Positions 46,288-58,372 are shown, numbered from the stretch's first letter. The stretch is 64,000 nt of DNA from Myrica gale (GCA_963930655.1 OZ005620.1:18233001-18297000), one strand, 5' to 3'. Notes: generated from the sequence alone by a model not told the origin. Numbers and translations are program-made.

Positions 46288-49200
46288 TCAGGGTTTGAAG
46301 GGGGCAAAGACAACCACCGAATTGTGCCCACCGAAGCCAAATGAATTAGAGATAGCTGCAGAAAATAAAAATAAAAATTCTAATTAGTCAACCTTTGTAT
46401 TGATGTAGTATTATTATGTCGTCATTCAGATACTACAAATATACATAATGAAGAGAACAGCTTCTTCTTGTGATAAGTCAACGCAATCTGCCCACATCAT
46501 GTGCATATCTTCACATTTTTAGAATTTTGCAGTTTTGATCCAATATATTAAGATATATGGTACCTGCATCATTTTCAGGCATACAAAAACACAGAGGGTA
46601 TTGACATACCAACATTAACTTCGTGCTTTTTCTTCAAATTCGGGACAGTGTCAACTGTGACATCAAGCTCCAAGTTCTACACAAGTAATAGAAATATATA
46701 ATCATGAAGCACATTAAGAAAGATTGCAATTTGCTAAAAGTACGCACATGAAAGTCAGAAATTAAGCGCTAAGATCTGTACATCTTGATTAATCGTGGGA
46801 TGCAACCAGCCAGTGGTGATTGCTTTTACGGTTGCTATAGCCTCCAATCCACCAGCAGCCCCAAGGCCATGTCCAATCATTGACTGACAAGAAAAGCAAA
46901 AGTTAGTAAGCTATGTTGTAGCACACCATGAGACCCGGAAAATAAGATCTCAGTGAAATTCTTGAACTGCTTTTGCATGGAATGGACTTTAGTTTCTTGC
47001 CTTAGTCCCATTCATCTTTATCTCTGACGTGTCCTTGAAGACTTTCTTGATCGCATTTACCTCAGCCAAATCTCCTGCTAAAGTAGATGTGGCATGAGCA
47101 TTCACATAGTTCACCTGCAAACCATCAATTTAAGCCTTATCAGATTCTATTTTGGCCTTATGAATGGTATATCTCAGAATAAATGTTGATGTCAACTTTA
47201 GCCTTGAGATCAGTGAGTGACTTTACCTCTTCAGGGGAAACTCCTGCATCTTCTAAACTCTTGGTTATGCAAGATGAAACTCCAAGGCCATCTGACCTAG
47301 GATCAGTCATATGATGAGCATCGCATGTTATAGCACCTCCCAAATACTCTGCATATATTTTGGCTCCTCTTTTCATAGCGCTCTCCAAGCTCTCTAAAAT
47401 CTATTTTGTTTTACAAAAATTAGTATCCTCAGAAGTATAAAGATCAAATCACCTATTGTTAAGAGAATAGGAAAATAACTAAGCTAAGTCGCGTAAAGGT
47501 GAAAGAACAGTGCATGATTCTATAACTACCAGCACTCCAGAGCCTTCTCCCATAACAAAACCATCACGTTCTTTGTCCCATGGTCTGGAAGCTTTTTGGG
47601 GTTCATGATTTCTCTGAGACAAAGCCCGACAAGCTATGAACCCACCAACCCCGGTAGGTATGACTGCAGCTTCAGTCCCACCAGCTACCATGATATCTGC
47701 CTCACCTCTTCGGATGTGATTGGCAGCTGAAAAGAAGCAGTAATTTGCCGTTGCACAGGCAGTTGAAATGGAGTAATTAGGACCCATTAAACCAGTGTCT
47801 ATAGCCAACAATGCAGACCCCATGTTGGTGATGGAATAAGGGATGAAAAAGGGTGTGATCTTCCTGTATCCCTTTTTCATTAGAGCTTCCACTCCAGTGG
47901 TGAAAGCTGTTAAGCCTCCCATGCCTGATCCCACTAGAACTCCCATTCTTGTTTTGTCCATCTGCATGGCATGTAACAAGAAAAGGATTAATGCTCAATG
48001 GAAAACAATGGTAAGCTACAACACGATGCTAACAAATCCGACTGACTTTTTCAAGAACTTCAGTTCCAAGGTTGGCATCTTCAAGGGCCTTCTTGCCAGC
48101 AACTAAACAATAGCGCCAGGAATCATCAAGCCGGCGATCATTCTTCCCATCAATGTAGCCTTCAGAAGAAAAGTTACGAATCTGACCAGCAAATCGGACA
48201 GGAAATTCTGAAGCATCAAACTTATCGATTAGGCTAATACCACTCTCTCCCTCAAGAAGTTTGTCATAGAATGTATCAATCTCACTGCCAAAAACTGACA
48301 CAAGACCCATTCCAGTTATGACAACTCGTTTTTTTGGATCCTTCTCTCTTTCCGGAGTTGAAACTGTTGAAGCCATGGCCTTGATTGTTCTGCATTTTAG
48401 AGCTGAAAAGGTGGATCAAAATCAGGCAGCAGTTACTAATCTAGACTGATGCCCCACAATACACGTATGTAAAAACGAGTACACTGGTACTCAGCAATTT
48501 TTTTGTTTTTAGAAAAAAGATTAGTTAAACTAAAAAGAGAATAAATTAATCATAAAAAAATAAATAAGAAAGGCATGGTCATAAAAGCAACAAGTGATAG
48601 TGTAAATAAGAACATTAAATCAGCCAAAATGTTGCTTGATACTATCATTCGGGAAAGTCAGGATGAAAAGTACATCCAGCTAGAACATTTTGTTGCTGAC
48701 TCCAATTACTCTGCCAAGGTGGTGTGACTTAGTCACTCCACGTAGATACAGCAACAGACAAATTTCCAGCCAATCATTTCTACCATTGAGAACAAGATGA
48801 GTAAAGAGGGGATAGACAAGACACCAACTGTGGCATTACCCTAAAAGCATACTGGCCTATGTTTTATCCACAAGCTACAGGTTATCTTAGATGTCAATGC
48901 ATATCGGGTCTGCTATAGCAAGCTAATCCCAAAGACTAATGACTGCTGAATGAAAACTAGCAACAGCCTGACAGGGTTTTTGACGGATCTGATAAAGTTT
49001 GATCACAATCTGATATTGCACGGCTAAGTCATTCGTGCAGTTACCTTTGTGCTAAGAGATCTCAGGCATTTTACATTCCCAAGCTTGAGAAGGTGACTAT
49101 GGATAGAAAGGATATACTTATAAATCAACCAGGAATCATACAATGCACACTTTCCCAATCTCTAGACAAGATTTCTCATCATTAGCTTTGCTTTTCTCTT

Positions 49201-50534
49201 TGTACTGCACCATATTGGGCAGCTCTCTAGTAACGTTAGTGCCATAATGTTGTTTCTCAATGAAAATAAACGTTTTCAGAGATCAAGTACTGTTGTTAGA
49301 ACCATCCACACTATCCTCAATTGGACCAGTGACATCGTTTTGGTTGGACAAAGCCAGAGCCAAATTGAAAAGAGAATCCTGTTTTTTTTTCTTTTGTTCT
49401 TTAAGATCTGAGTTGACTTGACAATACCAACCAGGTCAGCGGGTCAAAGTGAAGGACCTGTCAAGTCAGATCTCAGGTGAGGAACATACACTGATACTCT
49501 GGTCCGGTCTGTGCATGTCGACTGATCTAGTCTCCAAAATGCATTTGAATTCGAATGGGATATTAGCATATTATGTCAATACATGTTTGGTTAGTGTAAA
49601 CTGTGGTTTTACAAATCCATGGACTACTACAGTATCCTACTACTCTACTTCGTACAGCCGTAATAAACTATTGCACTACTACCATGCTATACAGCCATAT
49701 AGTCAACTCATACACAAATTACAATATAATTTTTTTATTCTCTTACCTTCTTCATTGGCTCCTCCACTTTTGTAGAACAGAATTTAAGAGAGCGCTTAGG
49801 CAGAAGGCCATTACTTCGAATCAGAACGAGGACATCGTTCTGGGTTTTGTGCAAAGTCAGATACGTATTTACCTTACAAAATTCGATTCCCCTGATTTAG
49901 TGACAGAGAAATTTCACCAAGTAGTACCTACCAAAATTACACTCAAGCTTGACATTACATTGCCGTCTAGGAGCAACCCACAGATTCACCGAGGGTAAGA
50001 ACCAATGAAACAGATATCATTCAATATCAAATAACAGTTCCCAGTCCTATAAAGTTTACCATAGAAAAAGAACAGCAAAAACAGATGCCGCCTATATGGG
50101 GATCTTAAACGCAAAGAGGGGAAAAAATAGACCCCAAAACCCCAACTTTGAAGAAAATTGAAATTGAAATTAGGCCTGAAGAGGCAGCGCTGGAATCCCA
50201 GAGCAAATCCTTGTCAGCTTTTTAGACTCTTTGCCTCTGACTTATCATCACTCGGATCTTTTCCCAAAATGGGGCTTTTGCATGGTAGTAGACTCGTAAC
50301 GATTCTTGAAGAAGACTGCAATATCTACCCAAAACTTTAAAAGCAATGGAGAATGATGGGCAACTTGTTACCTGGAGTACAAACAAACCGACTCGACCTA
50401 GGCTTAGTAGAAGCAGTTTGGATGCTGTCCCCTGCCCTGAGCCCAGTGTGTTGCCCCAGAGAAACCCCATTACCCCCTGATTCTCTAGATCTAAACAGCA
50501 CACCAGAAGAGCAAGTGCCAGCAATGCCTGCCAT
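46288..50534 (-). CDS. KAS1: plastid 3-oxoacyl-[acyl-carrier-protein] synthase I, 8 exons, 491 aa
   Basis: Exons (minus): 50372-50534, 48047-48402, 47530-47961, 47227-47400, 47001-47114, 46782-46883, 46610-46676, 46288-46355, totalling 492 codons. It catalyses the condensation steps from C4 to C16 acyl-ACP in type II fatty-acid synthesis in plastids. Exons 1-2 encode a Ser/Arg-rich transit peptide (residues 1 to about 65, ending CRTIKAMAST), then EKDPKKRVVITGMGLVSVFG starts the mature thiolase fold. Catalytic residues: Cys242 in STACATANYC, His382 in NAHATSTLAGD, Lys413 in GTKSMIGH, and His418. The C-terminal signature is SNSFGFGGHNSVV. Intron 5 has a GC donor (AAG|GCAAGA) and the others are GT-AG. 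Intron 1 is about 2 kb. The start is the first ATG of exon 1 (MAGIAGTCSSG). KAS I is favoured over KAS II by the transit-peptide junction and length; a second exon-1-like copy lies upstream at 53525-53687. Confidence 0.95.
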
Positions 50535-50610
50535 CTCTCCCTCCCTCTGCCACTCACTCTCCCTCCCTCTCTCTCTCTCTGCCTCGCTTTCTTTTTTCTA
50601 AAAGAGGTAG
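49440..50610 (-). repeat. segment duplicated with 52700-53760 (contains KAS I exon 1)
   Basis: Shared landmarks in the same order: CTACTACCATGCTATAC (49677) with CTACTACCATACTGCAC (52848); GAATTTAAGAGAGCGCTTAGG (49780) with GAATTTAAGAGAAACAGCTT (52990); GCAATGGAGAATGATGGGCA (50343) with GCAGTGGAGAATTATGAGAC (53497); then exon 1 and the CT-rich leader. It covers about 1 kb of intron 1, exon 1 and the 5' UTR. Confidence 0.7.
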
Positions 50611-50620
50611 GCGTAGAGGT
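50535..50620 (-). promoter_or_regulatory. 5' leader of KAS I (GA-rich on the coding strand)
   Basis: Immediately upstream of the ATG lies a run read as GAGAGAGAGAGGGAGGG on the coding strand (50540-50582). A similar but shorter leader precedes the exon-1 copy at 53688-53710. Confidence 0.45.
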
Positions 50621-52699
50621 CTGGGTAAAAATTTCGACGTCAGGTTTTCAGTTAATTAAAATAATTCTCCGAAATTTTCTTTCTCCCAATAATTATTATT
50701 TTCCACTTCACGTAAATATAAAAAAATTATTTAAATTATTTTTCTTCACTTTTCACTAACTACGATACTCTAAAATTTTTAATGCTCCAAAACTTTTATA
50801 TTCAAACTGACAATATAGAGTGAAAAGCTTGGGGCTATTTTTTATTTAATATGAAGAGGTCTGTGTAATGATGGTTAATGGTAGTGTAAGCGAAGCTTTG
50901 GCGAAAATCATCACCATCACCGCAATTGACAAAATCACATATTTGACACGTCACAGCACCGTTAAGATACTATAATTGCCCTTATCGGTGACGATATTAA
51001 CGGTAACCACTTAAACCGTATAACTGTAATGCAAAAAATAAATTGGTTTTTCATTTTTTAAGTGTTTTGGTTGTTTTCTTTAAACTTTTTGGACCATTAA
51101 GACCATTAGATGCTCATATAGAAGCAACAAATATAATTCAAATATCATATCTGTTCAAATTTCAAACATAATATCATAATCAATAATCATATCAAATAGA
51201 GAAATATCATAACATATTCACACATAATATCATAATCATTAATACTCATAACAAATATAATAAGTTGTCCAAAAGTCCAACATAATATCATATTCAAACA
51301 TAAAGATTAAAGTCTAACAAAAGTGTCTAGCAATGTGACATAAACCAACTAACATATTCTAATAAAAATATGACACATGATCAATAATCATCTCAAGTCT
51401 CAACTGTGAATCAAATCAAAGTGATAGGCATTAGGAAAAATAAAACACTACGCCACCTATTTTCTCTGTTAATCTGTTTTTTCCTAGCAAACGAAACATC
51501 TTGGCGATGATACCAATAGGAAAAAGGCCTTCGAATCTCGCCTCAGTCTCTTTCAGCCGCTGAACTAACTCGAACAACCCCGAATCAATGCAGAAAAAGA
51601 CGTTCCTTGATGGCCGCATCGATTACGCCTAACAGTTTAGCCGGTTCTTTAAATTTCCATCCTCTACAGCGTTTGGTGCAAGATTCAAGATTTCCATATC
51701 CCTATTATTCAATGCAATTATCTCCTGCTACCTTCCTCTCGGGCTCTCTCACATGCATATCTTGGACCCCCTCCGTTGAATTAATTTCCTAATATGTCCT
51801 ATTATTAAACTATTAGATTGCTTATAATTCTATGAAGTATTAGCCATGCATTATAGTTTAATCCAAAAGTTCGAATTTTTAATATTGGGTTTATTTTTAT
51901 TGGTCATGGGACTAACTACTATTTGACGTCCTACTTGTGTATCCCAAAAATTGTTGCCATCTTATTGGGTGTGTCTAATTTGACACCCAAGAAGTCCAAA
52001 CCCTGATTGGTAATTGAGCTTCTAAAAAATGGGTTTGGTTGAAAAGATTCTCTTTGATATAAATGAATACTTTCGTCCAAAATACAATTTAAAAAGAAAG
52101 AGAAGAGAATAATAGTGTTTTGGCCGTTATAAGCAAGTTTGATATACCAATTAATTGGAATAGGACAATTATGCTCCAACTTGGACATTAATTATATGAG
52201 CAGGCTGCAGGCATGCACGGCATTTGGCTTGGAGAGGAGTGGCCATGTGGTAGCTTGCTAATGCAATAGCCAATAGCTTACCCAGAGAAATGGGTAATAG
52301 AAATTTTCACCCTATATTTAATAGTTCGTCTAATTCTTGGCCTTGGTACTACTTTTTATTCCCTAATCGTCACGTTCGGATATCATTAGCGACCTGCTAC
52401 TGTCTACATATAGGCTTAAGGCCCTCACCAATTGGGCATAGAGGCCCAAATTAGATACATAATCTGGATCCAAGGATCCGGCAGCCACTACCAACCACAA
52501 AGGTCTGAACTCGACACAATTGCTGTACATAACGGTGACGGCTGTCGCTGGAGGAAAGGACGGTAGTTATATTTGGGAAAAGGGTGGTTAAATTTAAGTT
52601 TTTGGCTAATTGACCATCAGGGGAGAGGCAGGATTCTGTATAACACTGAACACATTTTTTTTTCTTTCTCACTTTTACATATTGTGCATTTTCTATAAC
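50621..52699. other. spacer between KAS I exon 1 and its duplicate
   Basis: No supported gene. 50640-50830 resembles AT-rich MITE-like sequence (CTTCACTTTTCACTAACTACG, CTCTAAAATTTTTAA). 51080-51350 contains repeated CATAATATCATAATCA blocks. A minus-strand open stretch at 51431-51619 has no recognised family. Confidence 0.35.
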
Positions 52700-53760
52700 A
52701 AGTTTCGAATAGAACTACTTTTACATATTGTACTTTAGCAAGTTTAGACCCTGATTCTTTTTTTTTCTTTTCTTTTTTGTAAATATTAGACCCTGATTCT
52801 ATAATACCGTGGACTACCTACCTGGTCTTGTATAATTGTACTATTATACTACTACCATACTGCACTATTTTGTTTTTATTTACTTATTATAATTAAAGAT
52901 CCCTGATGCATAGAAAAATGATCCCAGATAAGACCATACAATTCTTCCATTTTCTTATCTTTTTTGGCTTTTTCACTTTTACCCAGTGGAATTTAAGAGA
53001 AACAGCTTAGGCACAGTGATGAAAGACGTAGCAGAACTGAGGATAGCATTCTCCTGCTTGGGTGACATATAAATCTGATCCCCAAGTAGAACTACCAGAA
53101 GCATACCTAAATCAAGTGTGGTTATTATGCTAAGCACTATTGTGCTGAGCATACTGAGCGACGACTGAGATTTAAAGCTTCAAAATTTAAGAGCCCAGAT
53201 CGCGCCACATCAATTAAAATATTTTAAATATTTAAGTGATATGTTTACCATAATCGTCGGATCTTCAGCTTTGAATCTTAATCGTCCCTCAGTATGCTCA
53301 GCACAATAGTGATTAGCACAGTAACCAAACTCAGAGATGTCAATAAATATCTACTATAGAAGAAGCTCTGGTCACTTGAGATTTTGGCATGAAGAGATAA
53401 GGGTACTGGAAGCCAAAGCAATGCATTTTTGGGCAGTTTAGAGGCTTTCCTTCTGATTTATATGGAACCTCGTAAATATAAAAGCAACATATGAAAGCAG
53501 TGGAGAATTATGAGACAAGCTTACCTCGAGTAGAAATGAACCAACTCGTCATAGGCCTAGTTGAAGCAGTTTGGATAATATTCATGTGATTCCCTGGCCT
53601 AAGACCGCTGTACTGAACCAGAGAAACCCCATTACCTCCTGATTTAAACAGCACACTAGAAGAGTAAACATCAACAATGCCCGCCATCTCTCCCTCTCCC
53701 CCTCTCTTGTTTCTCGCTCTTCTCAATACAGCCAGAGGTATGTTATATAGGAGGTGTTTC
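52700..53760 (-). repeat. upstream copy of the KAS I exon-1 segment
   Basis: Direct (same-orientation) duplicate of 49440-50610, with shared landmarks listed there. It lies about 3.15 kb upstream of the original with respect to KAS I transcription. Confidence 0.7.
53525..53687 (-). pseudogene. duplicated KAS I first exon (possible alternative transit-peptide exon)
   Basis: The minus-strand ATG at 53687 opens a 163-nt exon, exactly the length of KAS I exon 1 (50372-50534). It ends at a good donor (TCGAG|GTAAGC). The product MAGIVDVYSSSVLFKSGGNG continues with VSLVQYSGLRPG and IQTASTRPMTSWFISTR, and is clearly related to exon 1 (GGNGVSLGQHTGLRAG, IQTASTKPRSSRFVCTP), with a compensating 3-residue loss and 3-residue gain. 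Spliced to KAS I exon 2 (48402) it would stay in frame. Either it is the relic of a duplicated gene whose remaining exons are gone, or a functional alternative first exon driven by a second promoter. Sequence alone cannot decide. Confidence 0.7.
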
Positions 53761-54670
53761 ATGTGATTCCTTGTCACGTGGAAGGTTTTCGATTTTGTGT
53801 CATTTCTTTGAACCGCTCAACTGCCCCCAAACAACGACTTCAATGCAGATTTTTTCTTGTTTTTGTTTTTGACTGTGGTACACCTTTTGTCCATTATTTC
53901 TTGGCGTAGAAATCGAAGTTTGTTTGGGTTTGTTTATAAGGATAAATGCAAAATGCGTGTCCAGGCGTTGGCTCTCCCTTATCTCTGACCCCTACTTATG
54001 TCGCCGCCATACAGCACCACCACCGCCACACGTCTCTCTCCGGCATTTTCCTTCGCAGAAGAATCCCATCACACTTCCAGTTCGTCCCGCTTGATGGGAC
54101 TCATTCCACACCTCCCTTGAGGTCCTCGATTTCATCTCTATCACACTGTAAATGATTCCAAAAGCTAAGATCGCTATAAGTCCCCGAATTGTTATTTGTC
54201 TCTTCCATGGTATAATTCTCTTAACGTCCTCTGGCTCTGGGTCGAAACTCTTCGATGTCCTCTCTCTCCGAGTTTACTATCTCATTCAATTCGTCCTTGT
54301 TCATGTTGCCCATGATCAAAATCTTCGGCCTAGTTCAATACAATTACCGAGGGAGATTAAAAGAAAGTAAATCAACTGCTAATACAAATCCATCTTATTT
54401 CTTGTGTTTGGTATTTTTAAAGTTACCGTAGATTATCTTTGGATGGTTAAAAAATTTGTTAAACGTTATTTGAGTACGTACCAAATTTGTTAACAGTTGT
54501 TGGAATTTGTAAAAAGTTATTAAAATTTGTAAAAATATATTAAATTTTTTTAAAAATGATTGTGTAAAAATTTTGAAAATAAATTCAAGAGAAAAGACAT
54601 TTTTTTCCTCTGCAGCAGTCCGCCCACTATACTAGTTTCTCCATATTTTTTATTCATTTGTTAGCTTCTT
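53761..54670. other. spacer upstream of the duplicated KAS exon
   Basis: Open stretches of 60-70 codons on the plus strand at 53946-54370 have no recognised family. The sequence is less AT-rich than its surroundings, and possible promoter function for the minus-strand exon copy is inference. Confidence 0.3.
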
Positions 54671-54862
54671 GGCTGTGTTTGTGTTCTAAAATTTTAAGCT
54701 CTTTAAAATTTTAACACAATAAAATATTACAATATAATCTCTCTCCCATTAAATCATTAATTATCACTACAAAAAATATAAAAAATTACTTATCTCTTCA
54801 CTATTTCACTAAACTCAATACCTAAAATTTTAACTAACACTAAAATTTTACAAAACAAAGCC
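54671..54862. mobile_element. MITE related to the one at 56850-57048
   Basis: Ends GGCTGTGTTTGTGTTCTAAA and, on the other side, TTTTACAAAACAAAGCC as a diverged inverted terminus. It shares the interior (ATTACAATATAATCTCTCTC, AAAAATTACTTATCTCTTCAC, TTTCACTAAACTCAATACC) with the later element. About 190 bp; the target duplication is not preserved. Confidence 0.55.
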
Positions 54863-56134
54863 ATTGTTTTCTATATCTTCGATAGAAACCTTTCAGCCTC
54901 CGCCAAATCTTATCTCGAATGCATCTAGGCTGCTATCTAACAAATCTACTTTTGGTAATACTATCTCAACTGATAAGTTTCTGAGAGGCAAGCAGACCAA
55001 GATCCAAGGGTCCGAGAGAGTCAGTCTGTGTACAGTCATCAAACAACCATGGAATTAATTATCCATGCTCATAAATACAAATGAACAAAGTATTTAGAGG
55101 AATTTCAAGTACTCACTTAATGCCTGACAGTCCAAGACTGCTTTCGTCATTATATGTTTATGAACAAAGCATCAGGTTTGTTTCAGATTCTTTCTGAGAA
55201 TGATCTTGCGGAAACCCAGCTTGACCATTGACCTGTAAAACAAAGTAACAAACATTAGAACAAGCATTGGAAATTATTAAGGTCTGAAGTGGTGGGTACT
55301 AGTAACTTAAAGCCAACAATGTCTTCTGGTGTTCCAAGTTTCAAAAAATCTTTAATCCCACTGCTCATGAAATTCATATTCCAAAAGTTAAACCGTAACA
55401 AATGACATGTATATCTTAGATTCCAAAGGTGTAACAAATCCATGTCTTTCAACAAAGTTCCAGAGTTCGAAGTTTCGAACAATAACAAAACACCGTCAGT
55501 TTTATGGACAGTACGCAAGGCCCTCAAATAAACAAAATAAATTAATTAATCAAACCAAAAAATATCTAAAAGAAACAAATCGAGTATGGAGAAACTAGCA
55601 CAGTGGGCAGATTCTTGCAGAGGAAAAAAAGCCAGGTGTAATCATAAAAGCACAACCTGGGTCACAGGTTCCTTGAATTAAGAATGAAATTCGAGTTTCT
55701 TATGGGAGAAGAAAAATTGTTACAGTTACAATTTTTCTCTTAATTCCGGTGAGATTCTGGCGAACAGAGAAGAGAGAAGAGGTAACGAAGAGAAGATGTC
55801 ACGAGAAATAAGGGGAAGAAGAGAAAGAAGGGAAGATTTTTGGGTCTCTCACACAGAAAATGAAATTTGGGAGGAGCCACCAAGCCGAGCCACACTTAGG
55901 GCTTCACCTTGTTCGATCTGAACACTTAGGGCTTGTTTGGTTGTGAGTTTATTCTAGTTTTGGAATTCAAACCAGAAGTTGAAGCTAATAATCAGAACCA
56001 ACGTTTAACTTGGTCCAAGGTCCCAACAAGAGACTCACGTGTCACATGGTAATTGTGTAGCCTTCTTAAAAAAATTCTAACTGCCTGCAATACATACGTG
56101 TTGGGTAATTCTTCGGCTCGAAGCATGCGACCTT
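54863..56134. other. spacer without supported gene
   Basis: The minus-strand open stretch 55255-55527 and the plus-strand stretches at 54864-55058 and 55407-55598 show no family signal. 55690-55850 is GA-rich. No RNA gene is recognised. Confidence 0.3.
56126..56134 (+). repeat. 9-bp target-site duplication, left copy
   Basis: TGCGACCTT is repeated perfectly at 56381-56389, immediately after the foldback element. Confidence 0.85.
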
Positions 56135-56380
56135 GGGTCGGGATTCAGTCCAGACCCGTGCGGGTCCAGACCTGTCCAGACCCACGGTCTGGATTGAATC
56201 CCGACCACATCGGACGGCTCACGTGCGTTCTTTTAGTTTTAGTGGTCGGACCACTAAATGTATTAGTCCGACCACCAAAATTAAACTCGCTGGGAGAGCC
56301 GTCCGATGTGGTCGAGATTCAATCTAGACCGTGAGTCTGGACAAGTCTGGACCCGTACAGTCTGAACTGAATCCACTTCC
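56135..56380. mobile_element. foldback MULE-type element, 246 bp, almost entirely inverted repeat
   Basis: The left arm (GGATTCAGTCCAGACC from 56141, then ACGGTCTGGATTGAATC, then ACCACATCGGACGGCTC) is mirrored by the right arm (GAGCCGTCCGATGTGGTC, GATTCAATCTAGACCGT, ending TGAACTGAATCC at 56374). The arms are about 95 bp with a central loop that itself contains the short inverted repeat GTGGTCGGACC/GGTCCGACCAC-like sequence. The perfect 9-bp duplication points to Mutator-type transposition. GC content is well above the surroundings. No coding capacity. Confidence 0.85.
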
Positions 56381-56389
56381 TGCGACCTT

Positions 56390-56849
56390 TATCTCCCTCT
56401 TCCCTGCTCGCTGTCGTGTAGTGTGTACCACTTCTAGAGATGTTTCATTCGACAGGATCGGGCCTTCTCGGAGCTAAAGGAATGTTGATACTACAGTCCT
56501 CATGCCACAAATCCTAGATGGATAATGGGTGTTCGGGAATCGGACCATTGACTGACAATAACATTCAAAAGAACAATAGAACATCCACAAACCGGGATTT
56601 GAATATTGAAAACCCAACAGATCCATAAATGACTATCAAATCCAATCAAGGAACAAATCTTACAATCTTGCAGTGGATTGTTCCTACGCGTCCATCGTAA
56701 GCTCACTTCTGCGAAACGCCATTGTTAGCAGGTGGTATGCTCTCACTATTTTTCTTCACACAATGCACCACTTTACAATCATAAACTTTTGTTATGTGCA
56801 ATTTAATTTATCCTGACATGACAATGAAGACTGATGTGAAATCAATTCA
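56390..56849. other. short spacer
   Basis: No gene recognised. A minus-strand open stretch at 56500-56706 has no family signal. Confidence 0.3.
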
Positions 56850-57048
56850 GGTTGTGTTTGCTAACACAATTTTATCCAAAATATTCTCTATCTTCTAATA
56901 AAATACTACAATATAATTTCTCTCTCTCCCATTAAAAAATATAAAAAAATTACAAAAATATAAAAAATTACCTCTCTCTTCACTTTTTCACTAAACCCAA
57001 TATCAATACAAAACTCAATACCAAAAATATTTCAACACAAACACAACC
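56850..57048. mobile_element. MITE, 199 bp, terminal repeats GGTTGTGTTTG
   Basis: The left terminus GGTTGTGTTTG is mirrored at the right end by CAAACACAACC. The flanking trinucleotide TCA is present on both sides (56847-56849 and 57049-57051). Short termini plus a 3-bp duplication suggest a PIF/Harbinger-type MITE, though the usual target is TAA/TTA. The interior is AT-rich with CTCTCTCTCCCATTAAAAAA. Confidence 0.65.
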
Positions 57049-57501
57049 TCAGTCTACTAAGTTAACAGAATGAGAAAGATAGACTAACGGCAAATAATAT
57101 TAAGATTATGAAGACTAAATTTATGTTTTTAATATCATAAAGACTAAATTGATTTTCTCGTGTAACAAAGGATTAATTTTGCATTTATCCCTTATTTATA
57201 TTGTTCTTTTGACTACTTCAGCTTTTAATATCACACGCAATAACTCGTACGTGAACAACAACTGAGTAGGCCGCATGCATCTTGATGCACATTGATTATT
57301 AAAATTTAGGGGATATGGAAATATAGGGGGTAAAAAGTTGGTGACAAAATAAAAATAATTTATGAGAGTGGGTGAAAAGGTGAAGAGAGATGAGATTTAA
57401 ATGAATATCATAATGAAAAAGAATTATTTGATGGGGAGAGAAATTATTTTATAATTTTTTTAATCATACCTGAAATTTTGGGGTCGACAATCAAACATCT
57501 C

Positions 57502-58325
57502 CATGATATCTATAGGTAATGTTTTTTTAAATTAGATTTTGGTTAATAATAATAAAAATAAAATAATGAATTTTCATCTCAATTTCACTCAATTCATCTC
57601 TCAACTTTTTTAGCAATTCTCATAAATCAAAATTTTAATTCGCAAATACAACATAATGTTTTCAAATCCAATGTGATGAAAAAAAGCTACCCATCCAATT
57701 TTTTAAAACATAACTAACTCAAAAAGTTTAGTTAAGAAAACAATAATAAAAAAATATAAAATTATTTATCTCTTCTATCAAATCATCTCTTTCTATTATA
57801 ACAAACATAAAAATACACTGAAATTTTCTCTTCACTTTCTTACTCACCTCATAAAATTTTACTTCCTCATTATTAATTTTTCAAAATCTAATAAAACTCT
57901 AATTTACCTTAATTTTCACAACATTTTCAAAATTTCTAAAAAGCAATGAAGTTTGTTAAGAAGTAATTAGGTGATTGAAGATTTTATAGGAAAAAATATT
58001 AAAGTTGGTATGAAAAAAATGTTGGCATTTATTTGAAAATGTTAAGATTTTGATTTTGGTCGTAAAAACCTTACCAAACATGAATTAAATGATCAAATTT
58101 GTAGCAATAAACATTTAAATTATCAAAATTTATTAATATATGCCTTGTTGAATTCACAAGTTTTAATTTAAAGCCAACTTCAAACCCCATATGAAATAAA
58201 TAAATAAATAAATAATTATCTAATATTTTTATGTGTTTCATGTGATGTCTATACGGAGACTCCTAAATTTTAGGCTTTTGATAACAAGTTACACCTCAAG
58301 CATAAGAAGCAAGACAAACCGACCT
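57502..58325 (+). repeat. local duplication, first copy
   Basis: Begins ATGATATCTATAGGTAATG and contains CAATTCTCATAAATC, AAAAAAAGCTACCCATCCAA, then CATGTGATGTCTATACGGAG, ACTCCTAAATTTTAGGCTTT, and ends with ACAAACCGACCTTAGC at about 58319. All are matched in order in 58373-58762. The second copy lacks roughly 400 bp of the middle. Confidence 0.7.
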
Positions 58326-58372
58326 TAGCCCAAAGGTCTGCAGCCGAATTAAGCTAAATATAAGAAAGAACT

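Noticed and set aside
58310..58330. Possible second tRNA-Tyr beginning CCGACCTTAGC
   Set aside because: Only the first 11 bases match; the rest lacks the anticodon and T arms.
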